Assembly (NCBI GenBank): GCA_026018925.1
Contig: JAKSZU010000006.1
Coordinates: 198,201,449-198,265,448, forward strand
Direction: 5' to 3'
DNA from: Tupaia tana
Taxonomy: Eukaryota; Chordata; Mammalia; Scandentia; Tupaiidae
Length of the DNA stretch: 64,000 nt
Position 1 is the stretch's first letter; each line of letters begins with the position of its first letter. The position numbers were made by a program, and so were the translations under genes. Below, in pieces: positions 41,229-51,667 of this stretch. Under the pieces are notes generated by a model. It saw nothing but the letters and a program-made list of their open reading frames with translations, was not told the origin of the DNA and did not search any database.

Positions 41229-41264
41229 AATAAAATAGAATAAACCTTGGAAAAAAAAAAAAAA

Positions 41265-41545
41265 AAGAAGCGGTTACATTGAGACTGAAACCTGAAGGAT
41301 GAGTAGGAATTAGTCCTACCGGGAGCATCCTAGATAGAAAAATCAACAAGTCCAAAGGACCTAAGATGGGGAGGAGTTTGGTGTGTCCTAGGGCTTATTA
41401 GAAGATCATGTTGTTGAACCTTCATGATCAAAAGGGAAAAATCAAGGGTTGAGCCAGACCTTGATGAGCCTGTAAACCCTAGACAGTAGTGTGAATTTTA
41501 TGCAAAGAACAAGATGCTCCTGGAGGTTTTTAAACAGAACAGGGA
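41265..41545 (+). mobile_element. Ancient mammalian interspersed repeat, right part
   Basis: 'acattgagactgaaacctgaaggatgagtaggaattag', 'gagccagaccttgatgagcctgtaaaccctagacagtag' and 'ctggaggtttttaaacagaacaggga' continue the same element in order. Confidence 0.6.
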
Positions 41546-41829
41546 CTTGGTTTGCACAAAAGAATCCACTTTGCCTCTTTAGTGAACGTCATGCAGCATT
41601 CAAAACTGGCATGGTGCAGAATTCCTTTGGTGGTATTTGTTTTTAACCCAAATGTAAACAATTTGAAGTCACTTGTCCATCTTCGATTTTTAAGTTTTCT
41701 CTTCAAATACAATTAATTATCTTCATTAATGTAACTTTTTTGGTGAAAGGATGTATGAGCAGTCACCTGGGATATTGAACAATTCTCCTGTTTGTTTTTT
41801 TGCTTTGTACTAAGGGTTTTTTCTGTTTA
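41546..41829. other. Unassigned stretch
   Basis: No landmark. Confidence 0.25.
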
Positions 41830-42085
41830 TCTCCTAGCATACCTATGCTTTGCTGCCAGCATTGGCATGCTTTCTCTCTTAAGCCTTTCTCTTCTCCTCC
41901 ATCAGTTTTGGAATTGGTAGACTGTTCATGTTTGTTCATTTATTTCATGACCTTTAGGGGCACTCTCTCCTGGCTCTCTTGGTTTGCTTTATAGAACTCA
42001 GTTCAGTACTACTAACCTAACCCAGCTCTTTGTACACAGTAAATACTCATTACATTTTTGTTTTGTGACTAAATAAACCTTTAGG
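41830..42085 (+). mobile_element. L2 LINE 3' end
   Basis: 'ttggaattggtagactgttcatgtttgttcatttatttcatgacc', 'cccagctctttgtacacagtaaatactcattacatttttg'. Confidence 0.55.
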
Positions 42086-42365
42086 AGCAAGACCTGTTGG
42101 GCTTTTGTGATGAATATGAGGACAAATATGTTATGTTTCTCCCCTTAGGCAGACTACTGTCTAAGGCAGGCTATGTCAGAACCTAAAGTCAATGTTTGGC
42201 ATAGTACCCTAATAAAAGGAGACAAGTATAAAGTGGAAAGGAATTTGGGGAGTATCATTCTGACACCTGAACCTCAGATCCAGCCTCAGTTCAGGCTTTT
42301 TAATTAGGTATGTTTTTTAGGGAGAGAGTACTGCATAATTTTCATTATGGACAACTGAACCAGGA

Positions 42366-42629
42366 TTTTTTGTTTGTTTGTTTGTTTGTTTGTTTTGTTT
42401 TTCCCAAAGGGCATGTGCACTCTGTGGAGAGAGACAGAGAGAGGGAAAATGAGAAATCACCCTTCAGGGTGGATAACCACACTACAATCCCTTCTCCGTT
42501 TTCCTCCTGGAATTTTGGACTTGCACAAACACATGCCTGGTGTAATTTTTAAGCTGCCAGGTCCAGGACTCAATTTGCAGTAGCCATGTGGGAGTCCAGT
42601 GCCATACAACTACACTACCTGCTAGTCCC
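42366..42629 (-). mobile_element. SINE-A copy, antisense, older
   Basis: (TTTG)n reversed tail, 'cccaaagggcatgtgcactctgtgg', purine block, reversed head 'acactacctgctagtccc'. Confidence 0.85.
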
Positions 42630-42664
42630 ATAGTTTTATTCAATTAAGAAAAATTATCTGAAAC

Positions 42665-42735
42665 CTGGTTGCCATAGTACAGTGTTAGCACAGTGCTCTG
42701 CAGTACTGGAAGTCATGTGGTAGATCAGAGATTAG
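42665..42735 (+). mobile_element. SINE-C head fragment
   Basis: 'tggttgccatagtacagtgttagcacagtgctctgcagtactggaagtcatgtgg' resembles the SINE-C head of 49,162. No tail. Confidence 0.4.
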
Positions 42736-43029
42736 TTATGTGAATCATATTTTTAACTTTTTGAACATATACTTTCATATCATATTTAGTAAAGTACTTA
42801 GATATGAATGTCCTTGTCTTTATTCAAATTACATAATTATAGGCTACTATGTTCTGAGTGAAAACATCATACATGTCACACTAAGGGAAATGATAGTGTG
42901 ATAGAAAGGTAAAAATTTTGCTTAAAGAAATCCCATGCATTTAGAATTTCTCTGAGGGCAATTCTCCCTGTAGAAGTTCCATATAGACAATCTTAATGAG
43001 TTTTAGGCCAGTCTTAAAAGAAAGCTTTT
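42736..43029. other. Unassigned stretch
   Basis: No landmark. Confidence 0.25.
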
Positions 43030-43308
43030 GGGACCAGCAGTTGGTGTAATGGCTACGTCACTGGACTCCCATGTAGTTGACTGCGGTTTGAGTCCTGAAG
43101 CCACTGGCTTAAACTCACGCCAGGTGCATGTGCATGTGTGACCAAGATCCTGAGAGGAGAATGGAGGAGAAGGGATTGCAGCATGGTCATCCCCCATGGG
43201 GGGTGGTGGTGGTGATTTCTCTCTTTCTGTCTCTCTGTCTCTCTCTGTCTTTCTGGCAATCACACACTCCCTATAGCAAGAACCTCTCCAAAAATTTAAA
43301 AAAAAAAA
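43030..43308 (+). mobile_element. SINE-A copy, sense
   Basis: Full length with a (GGT)n expansion at 43,200-43,213. Target duplication agaaagctttt / agaaagctctc. Confidence 0.93.
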
Positions 43309-43669
43309 AGAAAGCTCTCATTGAATTGACTTGGCAATATACCTGTATCTACCATAGTGTTTTTGTTTGGTTTGGCTTTTGTGAAAAAATAAATCAAAGA
43401 GACATTTTATGAATATAAACCTTACTTCTCTTGCTTAAAAAAAAACATAATTATTTTAAAAAGTAATTACTAGACAAACAGCATTGACAGTCACAAAGCA
43501 CAGATTACCAAAATCTCACCAATTACATTTGGAAGTTTGATCCTGGATGGTGTTTATCTCCACAAAGATACATTATGTATTTCCAGTGGAGGGCAGATAA
43601 CAACCAACTGATCCCCTGGTTATAGCCTCTTGGCCTAAATAGGACGTTCTGTTAAAGTTACTAACTGGG
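43309..43669. other. Unassigned stretch
   Basis: 'gttgttatctgccctccactgg' (minus strand) recalls a MER-type DNA transposon, but I cannot assign it. Confidence 0.3.
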
Positions 43670-43939
43670 GGAACCAGCAGTTAGCGTAATGGCTATGTCG
43701 CTGGACTCCCACGTAGTCGACCGTGGTTCGTGTCCCGGACCCGGTGGCTTAAAACTCACGCCGGGCGCGTGTGTGTGCGTGCCCAAGATCCCGAGAGGAG
43801 AATGGAGGAGAAGGGATTGTGGCGTGACCATCCTCCCTGGGGGGTGATTTCTCGCTTTCTGTCTCTATGTCTCTCTCTCTGTCTGTCTGGCGAGCGCATG
43901 CGCCCTATAGCGAAAACCTCTCCAAAAAAAAAAAAAAAA
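43670..43939 (+). mobile_element. SINE-A copy, very young, sense, first of a tandem pair
   Basis: CpG-rich. 'gttactaactggg' before it and 'gttaccaactggg' after it form the target duplication. Confidence 0.96.
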
Positions 43940-43951
43940 AGTTACCAACTG

Positions 43952-44219
43952 GGGACCAGCAGTTGGTGTAACGGCTATGTTGCTGGACTCCCATGTAGTC
44001 GACCGCGGTTCAAGCCCCAGATTCAGTGGCTTAAACTCATGCCAGGTGCGTGTGTGTGCATGCTCAAGATTCCAAGAGGAGAATGGAGGAGAAGGGATTG
44101 AGGCATGGCCATCCCCCACCCCCGCGGGCGAAGGGTGATTTCTTGCTTTCTGTCTCTCTCTGTCTTTCTGGCAAACACATGCACCCTATAGCAAAAACAT
44201 CTAAAAAAACAAAAAAAAA
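43952..44219 (+). mobile_element. SINE-A copy, sense, second of the tandem pair
   Basis: Begins directly after the duplicated target bases of the previous copy. A third target copy 'agttaccactaactg' follows it. It is more diverged than its neighbour, so it was there first. Confidence 0.94.
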
Positions 44220-44527
44220 GAGTTACCACTAACTGAAACCTGCATTCATATGTGTTCTGCCCTATTAAAAGCTATTTAGAAAAGGAAGACTAGGCCTGGG
44301 GAGGGGGAAAAAAAGGAGACTAATACTATATCTAAACAGATGACACAGTAAGATAAAAACTAAAGAAATAAAATATACTGTACCTTTTGGTAAATTTATC
44401 TCAATCACTGTTTAAATGAATCCTAGTTCAAGGCTTTAGTTATACTTTAAATACTTGACTTAATTCTTTATCTTTGACTTTACTCCCTTTAGGATAGCTC
44501 CAGAATTTGAATCTGGAAGTAGATTTT
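44220..44527. other. Unassigned stretch
   Basis: About 300 bases, no landmark apart from a G/A-rich run at 44,296-44,315. Confidence 0.3.
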
Positions 44528-44900
44528 TTTCCCAACAAAAACTTTATTCAGTTCTTTCAGAAAACACTGGAAAAATAAATTGCAGTTGCAATTTCACAGA
44601 TACAGGCTTCAAAGTATAAAGTTGTATGTACCAAAATTACAGGAAATATTTATAACAATAACTTACAGATACAAATTAATGGTAAACTACAATTTCACAG
44701 AAAATTGTAAACATTTTGCATACTAGTCAGTCCTTTCTTTTAGGCAAAGTGCTCTTTTGATGACAGATAAATGAACAGATACACACTATTGTGATCTGTT
44801 TCCAGACGATACAAAAAAAAGTTTTGATTTGTTTTTCTGTTATGAATGTAAGTTTATCTTCAAAAACTATTTGCACTTGAACTTTCGAAACTGTCCTAAT
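44528..44900 (-). mobile_element. Polyadenylated block downstream of L1, probable 3' transduction
   Basis: Read on the minus strand this block lies between two A-tracts. The first (44,901-44,925, A-rich) is the end of the L1 3' UTR. The second is A7 at 44,530-44,524. An AATAAA at 44,548-44,543 precedes the second A-tract by 12 bases, as in a real cleaved mRNA. The content is 3' UTR-like and not L1. An L1 transcript that read through its own weak signal would give this layout. A separate processed-pseudogene tail is the other explanation. Confidence 0.5.
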
Positions 44901-44925
44901 TTTTTTCTTTTTATTTTTTTCTTGT

Positions 44926-45167
44926 ACCCGTCATCTACCACCCACTCTCTACCAGCTACTGACCCCTCTTGCTGTCTTTAGTATCCACATCCAGCCTCTC
45001 CACCATATCTTCAGATCTCTCAACCTCTGCCATAAAGTGCAGAAACTCAGTACAAATTGAATGGGGATATGCAATGTATATCTTTCAAAGTCTGGCTCTC
45101 TTCACTCAACAGTAAGTTATCTGTATTCATCCATTTTGAGTTGAAGGATAGGCTCTCATTGTTTCTT
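44926..45167 (-). mobile_element. L1 LINE 3' UTR/ORF2 end, antisense (part of the 44.9-48.35 kb L1)
   Basis: Reads on the minus strand as the end of ORF2 and a purine-rich 3' UTR ('gtggagaggctggatgtggatactaaagac'). A SINE-A interrupts it at 45,168. Confidence 0.75.
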
Positions 45168-45440
45168 TTCTTTTTTTTTTTTTTTTTTTTGAGAGGTTTT
45201 TGCTATAGGGCGCATGCGCTCACCAGACAGACAGAGAGAGACAGAGAGACAGAAAGAGAGAAATCACCCCCCAGGGAGGATGGCCATGCTGCAATCCCTT
45301 CTCCTCCATTCTCCTCTCGGGATCTTGGGCACACACGCACACGCGCCCGGCGTGAGTTTAAGCCACCGGGTCCGGGACTTGAACCGCTGTCGACTATGTG
45401 GGAGTCCAGCGACATAGCCATTACTCTAACTGCTGGTCCC
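45168..45440 (-). mobile_element. SINE-A copy, young, antisense, inserted in L1
   Basis: CpG-rich full-length copy. Perfect target-site duplication tcattgtttctt at 45,156 and 45,441. Confidence 0.96.
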
Positions 45441-47234
45441 TCATTGTTTCTTATAACTGAGTAATATTCCGTAGTATATGTATGCTACAGTTCTTCAACC
45501 CAGTCATCCATTTGGGACACTTAGGTCGGTTTCATATTTTAGCAATTATAAATAAATGCTACAGTAAGCATGCATGTGCAGATGTCTTTCTGATTGTTTT
45601 CTTCTCCTTTGGGTAGATATCAAGAAGTGTAATTGCTGAGTCACGTGGAAGTTCTATTTGTAGGTTCTTGAGAAATCTCCATATTGTTTTCCACAGAGGT
45701 TTGACTAATTTACATTCCCGCCAACAGTGTAAGAGGGTTCCTGGATCATCACAGCCTTGCCAGCATTTGTCATTCTTTATTTTTTTGATCATAGCCATTC
45801 TAATTAGAGTTAAATGATATCGCATTGTAGTTTTAATTTGCATTTTCCTTATGACAAGAGGCACTTAGCATTTTTTCATATGGCCCTTGGCCATTTGTAA
45901 GTCTTTCTTGGAGAGTTGTCCAATTCATTTGCCCATTTTTAAATTGGATTCTTTTTTTTTTTTTTTCCCCAGTGGGTGAGCTGCTTGAGTTCCCTGTATA
46001 TTCTAGATATCAATCCCTTATCTGAGGAATCATTAGTAAATATTTTCTCCCATTCTGAGGGTTGTCTTTTCACTTTAGTTATAGTTTCCTTTGCTGTGAG
46101 AAAGCTTTTTAGCTTGATGTAATCCCATTTGTCTATTTTAGGGATCATTGTGCTTTTTTTTGTTGTTTTGTTTTGTTTTCCATCTTTGGATCAGTCTGTT
46201 TTATTTTACATTTGGATCAATTGTCCACTTGCAAGCTAAGCTCAAATCAGATTCAATAGGTACAGTATTAAACTCCACTGTCTACTATTTTTTTAATATT
46301 AATTATTTATTTTGTATTCATTCACTGAACACATTGTGCTTTAGGAGGCTTATTTAAGAAATCTTTGTGTACTCCAATGTCTTCAAAAGTTTCCCCTATA
46401 TTTTCTGTTAGTAGTTTTGTGTTTAGAGGCTTTATATTTAAGTCTTTGGTCTATTTTTGATTAATTCTAGTTAATGGTAAAAGATAGGGGTCCAGTTTCA
46501 TTTTTCTGCAGATGAGTATCCAATTCTTCCAACATCATTTGCCAAAAAGATATTCTTTTTCCACTACATTGTCTTATACTCTTTATCAAAGATCAGTTGA
46601 ATATGATGATTACTCCTAGTTTATTATTTTGAAACAGTATTGCCTTGGCAGTAAGAGGTCTTTTTTTGAGTCCAGACAAATTTTGGAGTAGTTTTTTTTT
46701 CTTTTTATTTTTTTATTTCTGTGAAGGATGTCTCAGGTAATTGGATCGAAATTGCATTAAGTATGTAAATTAATTTGGGTAGGATTGACATTTTGATTAT
46801 ATTGATTCTTCCAATCCAAGAGCATGGGATGTTCTAACTTTTTTTATATCATATTCAAATTTTTTTTCAGTTTTTCATAGTTTTCCTTGTAAATATCTTG
46901 GTTCAATTTATTTCTAGATATCTTATTTGTTTTCTAGCTAATGTAAATGGGACTGCTTTCCTCAATTCTATCTCAGTCTGCTCATCATTGTTATATAAAA
47001 ATGCTATAGATTTTTATGGATTGACTTTGTATCCTAGAACTTTACTGAATTCATTGATTACTTCTAGTTTTATTTCTTGTGCGTGTGGATTCCTTTTGAT
47101 TTTCTAGGTATATAATCATTTCATCTGCAAATAGGGACAGTTTAACTTCTTTTCCTATCTGAGCACCTTTTATTTTGTTCTCATGTCTGATTTCATTGGC
47201 TAGGGCTTCCAGTGCTGTGTTAAAAAGGAGTGGA
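45441..47234 (-). mobile_element. L1 LINE ORF2, antisense, broken
   Basis: The 3' half of ORF2 (endonuclease and reverse-transcriptase protein). On the minus strand the reverse-transcriptase end shows [18 protein letters not shown] at about 47,160-47,100, where the usual catalytic block is F-A-D-D-M, so the second aspartate is changed to E. Further on come [20 protein letters not shown] (46,148-46,090) and the KCWQGCDDPGTLLHCW zinc-knuckle-like block. Many stops and frameshifts: a dead copy. Confidence 0.92.
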
Positions 47235-47493
47235 GGCACCAGCAGTTGGCGTAATGGCTGTGTCGCTGGACTCCCATATAGTCAACAGCGGTTTGCATCC
47301 TGGGCCTGGTGGCTTAAAACTCACACCAGGCGCATGTGCGTGCATGCCCAAGATCCCAAGGAGAATGGAGGAGAAGGGATTGCGGCGTGTCCATTCCCCT
47401 GAGGGGTGATTTCTCACTTTCTGTCTCTCTGTCTCTCTCTGTCTGTCTGGTGAGTGCACGCGCCCTATAGCAAAAACCTCTCCCCCCCAAATA
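47235..47493 (+). mobile_element. SINE-A copy, sense, first of a tandem pair inside L1
   Basis: Head 'ggcaccagcagttggcgtaatgg'. Flanked by 'aaaaaggagtgga' and 'aaaaaggggagtgga'. Confidence 0.93.
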
Positions 47494-47511
47494 AAAAGGG
47501 GAGTGGAGAGA

Positions 47512-47767
47512 GGGACCGACAGTTGGCACAATGGCTATGTTGCTGAACTTCCATGTAGTCGACCGTGGTTCGAGTCCTGGACCCTGGTGGCTTAAACTCA
47601 GGCTGGGCATGTGTGCCCAAGATCCTGAGAGGAGAATGGAGGAGAATGGAGGAGAAGGGATTATGGCATGGCCATCCCCCCTGGGGGATGATTTCTCCCT
47701 TTCTGTCTCTCTGTCTCTCTCTGTCTTTCTGGCGAGCACACGCACCCTATAGCAAAATTCTCTCTCT

Positions 47768-47800
<33 letters not shown>
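47512..47800 (+). mobile_element. SINE-A copy, sense, second of the tandem pair inside L1
   Basis: Head 'gggaccgacagttggcacaatgg', duplicated 'ggagaatggaggagaatgg' unit and an A-tail of about 32. A third target copy 'gtaaggagtggaga' follows. Confidence 0.94.
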
Positions 47801-47804
<4 letters not shown>

Positions 47805-47975
47805 GGAGTGGAGAGAATGGCCAATCTTTGTCTTGTTCCAGTTTTTAATGGTAAAGCTTTTAGCTTTTCCCCATTCAATATGATGCCTACAGTATATGAC
47901 TCTTATTATGTTGAGGAATGTCCCTCCTACCCCAATTTTGCTTAGAGTCTTGGTCATGAAGGGATGTTGTATTTT
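47801..47975 (-). mobile_element. L1 ORF2 continuation, antisense
   Basis: 'ccaatctttgtcttgttccagtttttaatggtaaagcttttagcttttccccattc' is the reverse of the L1 ORF2 stretch just 5' of the ADD block. Confidence 0.85.
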
Positions 47976-48225
47976 TTTCTTTTCTTTTTGAGAGATTTTT
48001 GTTACCGGGCTGGAGAGACAGAGACAGAGAGACAGAAAGCCATAAATCACCTCTCCGGAGGGGATGGCCATGCTGCAATCCCTTTCTCCTCCATTCTCCT
48101 CCCAGGATTTTGGGTATGCACCACATGTGCCTGGCATGAGTTTTAAGTCACCAGGTCCAATACTCCAACCACAGTTAGCTACATGGAAGTCCAGTGATGT
48201 AACCATTATGCCATTTGCTGGTTCC
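47976..48225 (-). mobile_element. SINE-A copy, antisense, inserted in L1
   Basis: 'gagagatttttgttaccgggctgg' to 'attatgccatttgctggttcc'. Target duplication gggatgttgtattttt / aggatgctgtatttta. Confidence 0.9.
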
Positions 48226-48355
48226 AGGATGCTGTATTTTATCAAATGCTGTTTCTGCTTCTAAAGATATGATCATATGATTTTTTTTTCTTTCTGTTAA
48301 TGTAGTGTATTGCATTTATTGTTTTACATATACTAAGCCATCCTTGCATCCCTCA
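48226..48355 (-). mobile_element. L1 ORF2, 5'-truncated end, antisense
   Basis: 'gtgtattgcatttattgttttacatatactaagccatccttgcatccct' is L1 ORF2. The L1 stops here and a MIR begins, so the L1 copy is 5' truncated. Confidence 0.85.
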
Positions 48356-48356
48356 T

Positions 48357-48500
48357 TAGACAGGTACTGTTATTATCCTTCCTTTACAATACTATGCAGG
48401 TAAATAACTTGTCTTGAGTTACACCATACGGAGCGTAGATTTAAATCCTGTCTGACTTTAGAGCACACTCTGTTGACCACCAGTGTATATGTATTGTTTA
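48357..48500 (-). mobile_element. MIR fragment, antisense
   Basis: 'caggtactgttattatccttcctttacaatactatgcaggtaaataacttgtcttgagttacacc' and 'atttaaatcctgtctgactttagagc'. Confidence 0.75.
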
Positions 48501-48589
48501 TTCAAATATATGTAGTAACTAGAGCTGGTATGGGTTGATGGTTAACATCTAATGGTTCATTTGTCAGCTAATAACTTAATCAGATACAG

Positions 48590-49080
48590 GTTTATATTAA
48601 TTGTCTATTGCTATGTAACATTTTACCCCCAAAATTTAGTAGCTAGAAACAATAAATATTTGTTTCATACAGTTTCTCTTGTTCAAGAACTTGAGAATGC
48701 CTTAACTATATAGCTGTGGCTCAGGAGTTTCTCATGACATCTCAGGATGTCAACTGGGGTTGAAGGCTAGTGATGGCACATTCACATGGGAATGGTTGTT
48801 GGTGGGGCTTGCTTCTTTCCCACTTGACCATTTTCATGAGCTGCTTGAATATCCTTGTCGTAAAGGCTTGCTTTCCCCATAGGGAACAAACTCACAGAGC
48901 ACGAGGGAAGCCACAATGTCTTTTGTGACTTAGTCTTGGAAGTCACTCCTCTGTCATTTTACTAAGCTCCTATTGGTTATATAGGCCACCCTGGGTAAGG
49001 TGGGGTGAGCTGGAGTGGGAAGGCTGCATATGTATGTGAATACCAGGAGACAAGAATCAAGGACTTGTTTTGTAGGGTGT
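48590..49080 (-). mobile_element. MaLR/ERVL-type LTR, antisense
   Basis: 'attgtctattgctatgtaacattttacccccaaaatttagtagctagaaac', 'ggaagtcactcctctgtcattttactaagctcctattgg' and 'gtgaataccaggagacaagaatc'. Same broad type as 6,838-7,345. Confidence 0.65.
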
Positions 49081-49161
49081 CGATTACAAAAGGACAAATG
49101 TGTTTTAAAATAAACAAAAAGTTGAGGTTTAACATATTAAAACTTAAACTTTAGATTCTTG

Positions 49162-49410
49162 CCCCAGTCACAGTGGCATAGGCAGTAAAGGTATTGCTGT
49201 GTAATACTGGAAGCTATAAGTGAAGGCTCTGGGCTCAAGTCCTGGGTCTACCTGAATGCACAGGTTATGCCCATGGGCACACCCATGATCCTTGCTGGCT
49301 GCAGGGCTGGAGGAGGATTGCCGCATGAAGATCCTGTTGAGGGTACCTGTCCCTCTCTTCTTTTACTTCTTCTCTGAAGGAAATAAATAAATATTTAAAA
49401 AATCTCTTAG
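49162..49410 (+). mobile_element. SINE-C copy, sense, nearly complete
   Basis: Head 'cccagtcacagtggcataggcagtaaagg', B box 'gggctcaagtcctgg', 'gcccatgggcacacccatgatccttgctgg', 'gggctggaggaggattgcc' and tail 'ggaaataaataaatatttaaaaa'. My reference copy for SINE-C. Confidence 0.75.
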
Positions 49411-49411
49411 A

Positions 49412-49502
49412 GGGGCCGGCAGGTGGCATGGTAGTTAAGGGCACTGGACTCCCACATGGCTGACTGTGGTTTGAGTCGCAAACCCGGTGACTTGCTTTCC
49501 CA

Positions 49503-49543
<41 letters not shown>

Positions 49544-49612
49544 ACTCTGTACCTCTCTGGTCAAATTTAAACAAACAAACAATAAATAAAGTTAAATAAA
49601 ATAATTCTTTAA
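49412..49612 (+). mobile_element. SINE-B copy, sense
   Basis: Head 'ggggccggcaggtggcatggtagttaagggcactgg', B box 'ggtttgagtcgc', (TC)n, 'tctctggtcaaatttaaac' and tail. Target duplication ctcttagag. Confidence 0.93.
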
Positions 49613-49809
49613 AAAACCTCTTAGAGTCTTTTATTCTGAAATAAAAAATATATATATACCCATTTCTAGTTATTTTGCTCAGCTTCTACCAGCAGTGCAG
49701 TGTTTTAGTATTTGTATAAAAACTACAGTTACTGTTAATGTTCTGGTACAGACTAAACTCAGAATTTACATCCAAAAAGTATAGCAACAAAGAATGAGCT
49801 TCTGAATAC
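49613..49809. other. Unassigned stretch
   Basis: AT-rich with (AT)n at 49,653-49,661. Lies just 3' (minus strand) of a candidate exon. Confidence 0.3.
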
Positions 49810-49896
49810 CTGACAGCAATCAACAGAGTAGCGAGAGGCACCTAACCCTGAAGAAGACTCTGGTAGTGAAGAAACAAAAGAGGGTAGCTCTGGCTT
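49810..49896 (-). CDS. Candidate internal exon, unknown gene
   Basis: On the minus strand, a long pyrimidine-rich acceptor (cttgcctgcccctctacccc + aaccctcag) comes before 49,896, and a donor cag|gtattc follows 49,810. The 87 bases between are exactly 29 codons in the one open frame, starting KPELPSFVSSLPESSSGLGA and ending SRYSVDCCQ. Low complexity is modest and no repeat covers it. I do not recognise the protein. The phase is 0 in and 0 out, which does not join directly to the other two candidates (phase 1), so further exons would be needed. The donor is only moderate. Confidence 0.25.
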
Positions 49897-50041
49897 CTGA
49901 GGGTTGGGGTAGAGGGGCAGGCAAGTAACTACTTGCAGTATAATTGAGGACCTTTGAAAGCACACACATATATGTGTATGTGAATGTATATATTTAATAT
50001 GTATGTGTAAATATATTTTAGATATATGTATGTAAATATGT

Positions 50042-50196
50042 ATTTTTTTGGCTAGAGGGTACATGTACTCACTGGGGAGAGAGAAAGAGAGCAAGAAGGA
50101 CAGAGAGGGGGAAGCATCCCCCCATGGGAAATGGTCATGTCATAGTCCCTTCTCCATCTCCCTTCTTTCAGGAATTTGGGTGTGCACATGTTAGTA
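50042..50196 (-). mobile_element. SINE-A fragment, antisense
   Basis: 'ttggctagagggtacatgtactcactgggg', purine block and 'catagtcccttctccatctccc'. The tRNA-like head is missing. Confidence 0.65.
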
Positions 50197-50311
50197 GACA
50201 TGAGGCACTTGGACACATAATTGTACTAAGGCATGTGGTTTTTATCTGGGTAAAATGATATACTCCACCTAGTTAGGACAAAGGATATATCTGATGATAA
50301 AATGGATATAT

Positions 50312-50583
50312 TGGGCTGGCCCTGTAGCCTAGTGCTTAAGGGAGCTGGATCCCACATGGCCAACTACAGTTTGAATCCTGGCCCCAATAGCTTGAACAAC
50401 ACACCAGAAGCATGTGGATGCATGCCCCAAGTCTCAACAGAAGGGAGAAATGGAGAAGGGATTGTAGCATGACCATACCCCATTTGAGGACTGCTTTCTC
50501 CTCTCCTACTCCTTTTTTTTTTTTAGGGGGAGGTTTCTCTCTGGCAAGTGGACATATTCTCTGGCAATTAAAAAAGAAAAATA
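50312..50583 (+). mobile_element. SINE-A copy, sense, older
   Basis: Head 'gggctggccctgtagcctagtgcttaaggg', B box 'gtttgaatcctgg', T12 in the CT-rich part and tail 'ctctggcaattaaaaaag'. Confidence 0.8.
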
Positions 50584-50590
50584 AGGTAAA

Positions 50591-51667
50591 TGTGAGAAAC
50601 GTGGTCACCTGTCCAGTGTCAGAGAATGGACATGGAGACACAGGTATGGTGAAGTAAGACTTTAATGATGGTCTTGCAAGGTCAGGTGTCTGATGGGCAG
50701 CCACACTTGAAAGAGTTACAACAAATAATTTATTCCCTAGTGTGCAAGTCCCTGTCCTACTTCCTCATTGGCTGAGTACTATGGGGAGTACAGTCTTTGG
50801 ATGTCACCTAAGTTTCATTATTCCCTTAAAAGGTATTTATTGGCCCATTCTCCTTTTTGTCTGATGGAAAGGTGTAGGATCAGGAAAAACCCTTGAAAAA
50901 GGCCCAGAAAATATCCTAAGGAGGGAGAAGAACCAGGAAGTGAAAAGGCTGGTGACCAGCCACCATCCTGAGAAGTTATCTGTCAAGAGCTACCTGTTGT
51001 TTTTTGGGTTTCTTTTGTTCAGGTACTTTTTGAGAATGTGTACTTTGTGAAGTCGTTGCATCTGCAAGTTAAACAACTTTTGTTAAGCTGTTCTTGAAAA
51101 CAAACCATGTAGGCTATTTTCTTTTCTTTTCTTTCTTTCTTTTCTTTTTTTTTTTTTTTTCTTTTTTTAGAGGTTTTTGCTATAGGGCACGTGCGCTCGC
51201 CAGAAAGACAGAGAGAGACAGAAAGTGAGATGACCCCCCGGGGGGATGGCCACACCGCAATACCTTCTCCTACATTCTCTTCTCGGGATCTTGGGCACGC
51301 ATGCACATGCGCCCGGCATGAGTAGGCTATTTTCTTACAGTGAAGAAAATGAATATAATTTCCGAGTCTACAAAGGAGTGGTGGGCTTATGAGGCCACGT
51401 GATCAACAAAACTTGTATCTCTTCTGCTCGGGCTTTTATCTCCTTCTAATTTAGAAAGTTCCTTCATCTGTGTCCTAGCTTTGTTCTGTACCTTATATGA
51501 CAATGAAAGTACTCTGTGCTTGTTCACCTCAAGCAGATCTAGTCTCCAAGTTCCAGGTATAGGTTGTCAACTGCACCACAAAGCCTTGGGCTCCCATCTT
51601 AACATTCTGATTTACTAACAAGATGGAAACTTTCAGAACAGAATATCTTGTCCTGGCCTACCTCACA
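50591..51667 (-). mobile_element. Probable solo LTR of a class I (gamma-type) endogenous retrovirus, antisense
   Basis: On the minus strand the element starts TGTGAGG and ends CTCACA, a perfect 6-base terminal inverted repeat with the expected TG...CA. Length is about 880 bases once the inserted SINE is removed. Near its 3' end come 'ccaataaatacc', 'tcattaaag' and a 'tgtgtctccatgtccattctctgacactgg' stretch, the usual look of class I LTR U5 ends. No retroviral coding sequence follows on either side, so it is a solo LTR and non-coding. I could not find a matching 4-6 base target duplication, which lowers confidence. Confidence 0.55.
51124..51322 (-). mobile_element. SINE-A copy, 5' truncated, antisense, inserted in the LTR
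   Basis: Perfect 14-base target-site duplication taggctattttctt at 51,110 and 51,323 proves a complete insertion, yet the tRNA-like head is absent: the element ends at 'cgcccggcatgag'. Confidence 0.93.

Noticed and set aside
44528..44900. Possible real 3' UTR of a minus-strand gene
   Set aside because: It lies between an L1 A-tract and a second A-tract, so a retrotransposed origin is the simpler reading.
47661..48245. 194-codon open frame on the minus strand
   Set aside because: It runs through a SINE-A, L1 ORF2 remains and a second SINE-A; it is a chimera of repeats.
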